NCBI GenBank assembly: GCA_965225735.1
Contig: CBDDBN010000029.1
Coordinates: 62,001-126,000, forward strand
Reading direction: 5' to 3'
Origin: Denitrobaculum sp965225735
Lineage (GTDB): Bacteria > Pseudomonadota > Alphaproteobacteria > Kiloniellales > Kiloniellaceae
Length of the DNA stretch: 64,000 bases
Shown one piece after another: positions 60,852-64,000 of this stretch. Position 1 is the stretch's first letter. Each line of letters begins with the position of its first letter. Made by a program: the position numbers and the translations under genes. The notes under the pieces were generated by a model that worked only from the letters and a program-made list of their open reading frames with translations, had not been told where the DNA came from and searched no databases.

Positions 60852-62493
60852 AGAGCGTCTCCTTGAATGGTGCCAAGCCGACCCGACGGAAGGTGTCGCT
60901 GAATTCTTCGTCTTCCGAACGGATGTTGAGGTAGGTATCGACGATCTTTTCGACCGCATCCACAACGTCGTCATAGGAAAAGGCCGGGCCGACAATCTTA
61001 CCGATGGCGGTGTTCTCGTCCGCGCTGCCGCCGAGGGTAATCTGGTAGAACTCCTCACCCTTTTTATCGACGCCCAACAGGCCGATGTGGCCCACATGGT
61101 GGTGTCCGCAGGCGTTGATACAGCCGGAGATCTTGATCTTCAGATTGCCGATATCGTGCTGCCGCTCCAGATCGCTAAAACGCTCGGAAATACGTTGAGC
61201 AACCGGAATGGACCGGGCGTTGGCCAAGTTGCAATAATCCAGACCCGGGCAGGCGATCATGTCCGACAGCAGACCGGCGTTGGGTGTTGCCAGATCGAAG
61301 TCCCGCAGGCCCTGCCAAAGAGCATAGAGATCCGATTTCTTGACGTGCGCCAGGACCAGGTTCTGCTCGTGGGTCACCCGAATTTCGCTAAAGGAATAGC
61401 TCTCCGCCAGGTCAGCGACCGCGTCCATCTGCCAGGCACTGGCATCTCCTGGCGGTTTACCGGTCGGCTTCAAAGAGATGGTGGCCACCGCAAAACCCGC
61501 CTGCTTGTGCGCAGTCACATTAGTGCGTACCCAACTGGCGAACTCCCGATCCTCGAAGCGCTTAACCTCGAACTCACGCACATTGTCATCCAGGTTCTCG
61601 TACCGCGGCGGTGCGAAGTAGTTTTCGATGCGCGCGATTTCATCCAGGGGCAGCTGCAACGTCGAGTCCTTGATGTGCGACCACTCTTCCTCGACCAGGC
61701 GGGCGAAGTTCTCGATGCCTTCACTGCGCACCAGGATCTTGATCCGCGCCTTGTAGAGATTGTCGCGGCGGCCGAGCTGATTGTAGACCCGCAGGATCGC
61801 CTCGAGATAGGACAGCAGATGTTGTTTCGGCAGGAACTCCCTGATGGTTTGGCCGATCACGGGCGTGCGGCCCAAGCCGCCGCCAACGATGACCTCGAAA
61901 CCAACCTCACCCTGTTCGTTCCGGCGCATCTGCAAACCAATGTCATGAACCCGCACAGCGGCCCGGTCATGATCCGCGCCTGTTACGGCGATCTTGAACT
62001 TACGCGGCAGGAACGTGAATTCTGGATGCAGGGTCGACCATTGACGGATGATCTCACAATAGACGCGCGGGTCTTCGATCTCGTCCGCGGCAGCGCCGGC
62101 GAACTGATCCGACGTCGTGTTGCGGATGCAGTTGCCGCTGGTCTGGATCGCATGCATTTCCACTTCAGCCAAATCCGCCAGGATATCTGGCGTCTCTTCC
62201 AGCTTCGGCCAGTTGAACTGAATGTTCTGGCGCGTGGTAAAATGACCGTAGCCCTTGTCGTAACGGCGCGCGATGTAGGCAAGCTTACGCATCTGTGTCG
62301 ACGATAGCGTGCCGTAGGGCACAGCTACCCGCAGCATGTAGGCATGCAGCTGCAGATAGAGACCGTTCATCAGGCGCAAGGGCTTGAACTGATCTTCAGT
62401 GAGCTCACCGCTGATGCGGCGCTCGACCTGACCTCGGAATTGTTGCACACGCTCGCTAACCAACGTGTGATCGAACTCATCGTACCTGTACAT
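60838..62493 (-). CDS. cysI: Sulfite reductase hemoprotein (ferredoxin/nitrite-sulfite reductase family)
   Basis: 551 residues. It reduces sulfite to sulfide with siroheme and a [4Fe-4S] cluster. The cluster cysteines are in CPGLDYCNLANARS (C-x5-C) and the second pair in ISGCINACGHHHVGHIG (C-x3-C). The N-terminal half has KGYGHFTTRQNIQFNWPKL and SGNCIRNTT, the siroheme-contact arginines. No separate flavoprotein subunit (cysJ) is adjacent, so it may take electrons from a ferredoxin, such as the one at 59229. ATG 62493 gives the normal start MYRYDEFDHTLV. Confidence 0.94.
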   Translation of the reverse strand: MYRYDEFDHTLVSERVQQFRGQVERRISGELTEDQFKPLRLMNGLYLQLHAYMLRVAVPYGTLSSTQMRKLAYIARRYDKGYGHFTTRQNIQFNWPKLEETPDILADLAEVEMHAIQTSGNCIRNTTSDQFAGAAADEIEDPRVYCEIIRQWSTLHPEFTFLPRKFKIAVTGADHDRAAVRVHDIGLQMRRNEQGEVGFEVIVGGGLGRTPVIGQTIREFLPKQHLLSYLEAILRVYNQLGRRDNLYKARIKILVRSEGIENFARLVEEEWSHIKDSTLQLPLDEIARIENYFAPPRYENLDDNVREFEVKRFEDREFASWVRTNVTAHKQAGFAVATISLKPTGKPPGDASAWQMDAVADLAESYSFSEIRVTHEQNLVLAHVKKSDLYALWQGLRDFDLATPNAGLLSDMIACPGLDYCNLANARSIPVAQRISERFSDLERQHDIGNLKIKISGCINACGHHHVGHIGLLGVDKKGEEFYQITLGGSADENTAIGKIVGPAFSYDDVVDAVEKIVDTYLNIRSEDEEFSDTFRRVGLAPFKETLYAAH

Positions 62494-62500
62494 GTCTTTG

Positions 62501-62818
62501 TTATCCCGCTGCGGCGAGTGGAGGAAGTTCGGCCTCATGGCCGGAATCGAAGCTGATGCTCGGACCTTTGGCGCGGATGAACTCACGCATCTCTGTCGGG
62601 CGCACCTGTCCATCCCGGTGCTCGACCGGCATCAAATAGGGCCCGACGATTTCGAGAGATGCCCGCGCCGTTTCGGCATCGGCGAGAACCTGCGCCGCCT
62701 CTTCCGGCGTCGCAAGAACACGGCTTTCGCCCAAACTCTCGGTCCAGGCGCCCGACTGGGAACGGTAGACGACGGCGCCGTCGCCAAGACGGTTGGCGGT
62801 GAGGACTTGTTCTGTCAT
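62501..62818 (-). CDS. DUF2849-family protein
   Basis: 105 residues, DUF2849. The sequence LTANRLGDGAVVYRSQSGAW at the start and VGPYLMPVEHRDGQVRPTE in the second half are characteristic. This small protein is regularly encoded between siroheme synthase and sulfite reductase in alphaproteobacteria; its function is unknown. Seven bases separate it from cysI and 14 from cysG. Confidence 0.92.
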   Translation of the reverse strand: MTEQVLTANRLGDGAVVYRSQSGAWTESLGESRVLATPEEAAQVLADAETARASLEIVGPYLMPVEHRDGQVRPTEMREFIRAKGPSISFDSGHEAELPPLAAAG

Positions 62819-62832
62819 TTCGCTAACTTTCC

Positions 62833-64000
62833 TTAAACCGCTAAGCGGCGGAGTGAGTCGACTTCAGCAGGGATCGCTAGGGCGCCATTCGCCGCAGAGA
62901 CCACGTCGCCGACGATAAAGAGCCCAGGCCCCTTGATTCCATTCGCGGCCACTAACGCCGCCAAGTCGTTGAGAGAGCCCGTTACGGTTTTCTGTTCGGG
63001 CAGCGTGCCGTTTTCGATCACGGCTGCCGGCGTGTGCGGATCCAGGCCGCGCTCGATCAGGCGTGCACAGCTCCGTGCGATGGTCGATACGCCCATATAG
63101 ATGACCAGCGTCTGCTTAAGACCAGCGAGCGCGGCCCAGTCGAGATCCGGCTCACCGTCCTTGGCGTGGCCCGTAACGAAAGTGACCGCCTGTGCATGCT
63201 CTCTGTGAGTCAGAGGAATGCCACTCGCGGCGGCACAGCCGGCAGCAGCTGTGATACCTGGCACGATCTCGACATCGATACCGTGCTGAGCGAGATAATC
63301 CTGTTCCTCGCCCCCTCGGCCGAAGATAAAGGGGTCACCGCCCTTCAGGCGAACGACCCGTTTCCCGCTGAGCGCTTCTTCAACAAGGATCCCGTTGATT
63401 TCGTCCTGGCTGCGGGTGTGATGTCCTTTGGTCTTACCAACGTAGATCCGTTCGGCATCCCGCCGCGCATAGTCCAGAATCTCAGGCCCGACCAGCTTGT
63501 CATAAACGACGACATCAGCCTGCTGAAGGGCGCGCATCGCCTTGAGCGTGAGCAGGTCGGGATCGCCAGGGCCCGCACCTACGATCGCGACGCGGCCGTG
63601 CGGCTTCTGCCGTTCGGAGCTCGCATTGACCAGCGTGAGCATCTTCTCCCGGGCTGTGGTTTCCTCGCCAGCGATCACCGAAGCGGCCACGGGACCATCG
63701 AAGAAACGCTCCCAGAAGCGCAAACGCGCCCGGCCATCTCCGATATTAGCCTTGACCGCACGGCGGAAAGAATCGGCGAAGCTTGCGAGCGCCCCCAAGC
63801 GAGCCGGCAGCATAGCCTCGATCTGCGCGCGTAGCCGCCGCGCGAGCACAGGCGCGGTGCCGGCGCTCGAAATAGCAATCGTAATCGGATCACGGTCGAC
63901 AATGGCTGGCGTTATGAAATCGGAAAGATCGGGCCGATCGACGACATTAACCGGCCGTCCCGCGTTACGCGCCGCGGCGGCGACCTCTTCATCACGTGCA
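62833..64000 (-). CDS. cysG: Siroheme synthase, cut by the window edge
   Basis: 389 codons visible; the gene runs off the right edge. The visible N-terminal part belongs to the precorrin-2 dehydrogenase/ferrochelatase domain (PVNVVDRPDLSDFITPAIVD split at about residue 20-40). The C-terminal uroporphyrinogen-III methyltransferase domain begins at AIVGAGPGDPDLLTLKAMRA and has the VVRLKGGDPFIFGRGGEE motif and VEIVPGITAAAGCAA. It makes siroheme for CysI. First gene of the visible cys operon, followed by DUF2849. Confidence 0.95.
   Translation of the reverse strand, partial: ARDEEVAAAARNAGRPVNVVDRPDLSDFITPAIVDRDPITIAISSAGTAPVLARRLRAQIEAMLPARLGALASFADSFRRAVKANIGDGRARLRFWERFFDGPVAASVIAGEETTAREKMLTLVNASSERQKPHGRVAIVGAGPGDPDLLTLKAMRALQQADVVVYDKLVGPEILDYARRDAERIYVGKTKGHHTRSQDEINGILVEEALSGKRVVRLKGGDPFIFGRGGEEQDYLAQHGIDVEIVPGITAAAGCAAASGIPLTHREHAQAVTFVTGHAKDGEPDLDWAALAGLKQTLVIYMGVSTIARSCARLIERGLDPHTPAAVIENGTLPEQKTVTGSLNDLAALVAANGIKGPGLFIVGDVVSAANGALAIPAEVDSLRRLAV

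Noticed and set aside
60715..62307. Long open frame antisense to cysI (530 codons)
   Set aside because: It is the mirror of a well-supported sulfite reductase gene in GC-rich DNA and has no recognisable domain or ribosome binding site.
1..64000. CRISPR arrays, tRNA or rRNA genes, insertion sequences, phage genes
   Set aside because: I found no regularly spaced repeats, no tRNA cloverleaf with a T-loop, no rRNA segments and no transposase, integrase or phage structural genes.

Overview
The window is a GC-rich stretch of chromosome from an alphaproteobacterium, most likely a Rhodospirillales/Kiloniellales-type organism. Three things point there: the gene order histone-deacetylase-like / xseB / ispA / dxs ... 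tlyA, the PAS_5 protein, HlyU and DUF2849/DUF934 families typical of alphaproteobacteria, and 17 kDa antigen-like and TAXI proteins. This placement rests on gene content only. Genes are densely packed on both strands. I see no rRNA, tRNA, CRISPR array, insertion sequence or phage gene.

Layout. 0-5.8 kb: start of pdxH, a 17 kDa antigen-type lipoprotein, the cbpA/cbpM co-chaperone pair, a YihY membrane protein, and fabI-aroC. 5.8-15 kb: a TrmA/RlmD-type RNA methyltransferase, a hydrolase, a flavoprotein, an orphan membrane-anchored TAXI protein, HlyU, an ICMT-like methyltransferase, GFA, GNAT, YqaA and SppA. 14.9-22.8 kb: the isoprenoid block HDAC-xseB-ispA-dxs and tlyA, interrupted by about 2.9 kb. 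That interruption holds an AT-rich orphan gene, a 198-residue protein that I read as a ribosome-inactivating protein (rRNA N-glycosidase, the ricin/Shiga toxin A-chain family), and a MATE exporter. 23-33 kb: an RND efflux pair, TusA, DUF423, a 2OG oxygenase, a ureohydrolase lacking one metal ligand, and a chemoreceptor. 33-37.5 kb: a homocysteine S-methyltransferase-like gene and the queuosine genes queA-tgt-queG. 37.5-45.4 kb: an M23 peptidase, VOC protein, lipoprotein, OmpA-family protein, a trypsin-fold pseudoprotease, an SDR without its catalytic Tyr/Lys, and a PAS_5 / ribbon-helix-helix / ParA group whose members share a short AxLTSS motif. 45.8-51.6 kb: an enolase-superfamily enzyme, cysE, a flavoprotein, a DUF4344 peptidase, a GST, a TetR regulator with two matching operator palindromes, and a DM13 protein. 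51.7-59.1 kb: a complete dipeptide-type ABC importer downstream of a cytosolic M14 carboxypeptidase and an EamA exporter. 59.2-64 kb: sulfate assimilation genes cysG-DUF2849-cysI-DUF934-cysH with a [2Fe-2S] ferredoxin.

Working together: cysG supplies siroheme to the sulfite reductase CysI, cysH supplies sulfite, and the ferredoxin is a plausible electron donor. CysE, 11 kb away, makes the O-acetylserine that accepts the sulfide. QueA, Tgt and QueG cover the late steps of queuosine tRNA modification. The carboxypeptidase, EamA exporter and ABC importer look like one peptide uptake and processing unit.

The most unusual item is the ribosome-inactivating protein gene at 16419-17015. All five active-site residues of ricin A chain can be placed in order, with spacing close to that of ricin and Shiga toxin. 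It has no signal peptide, no B chain and no recognisable immunity gene.
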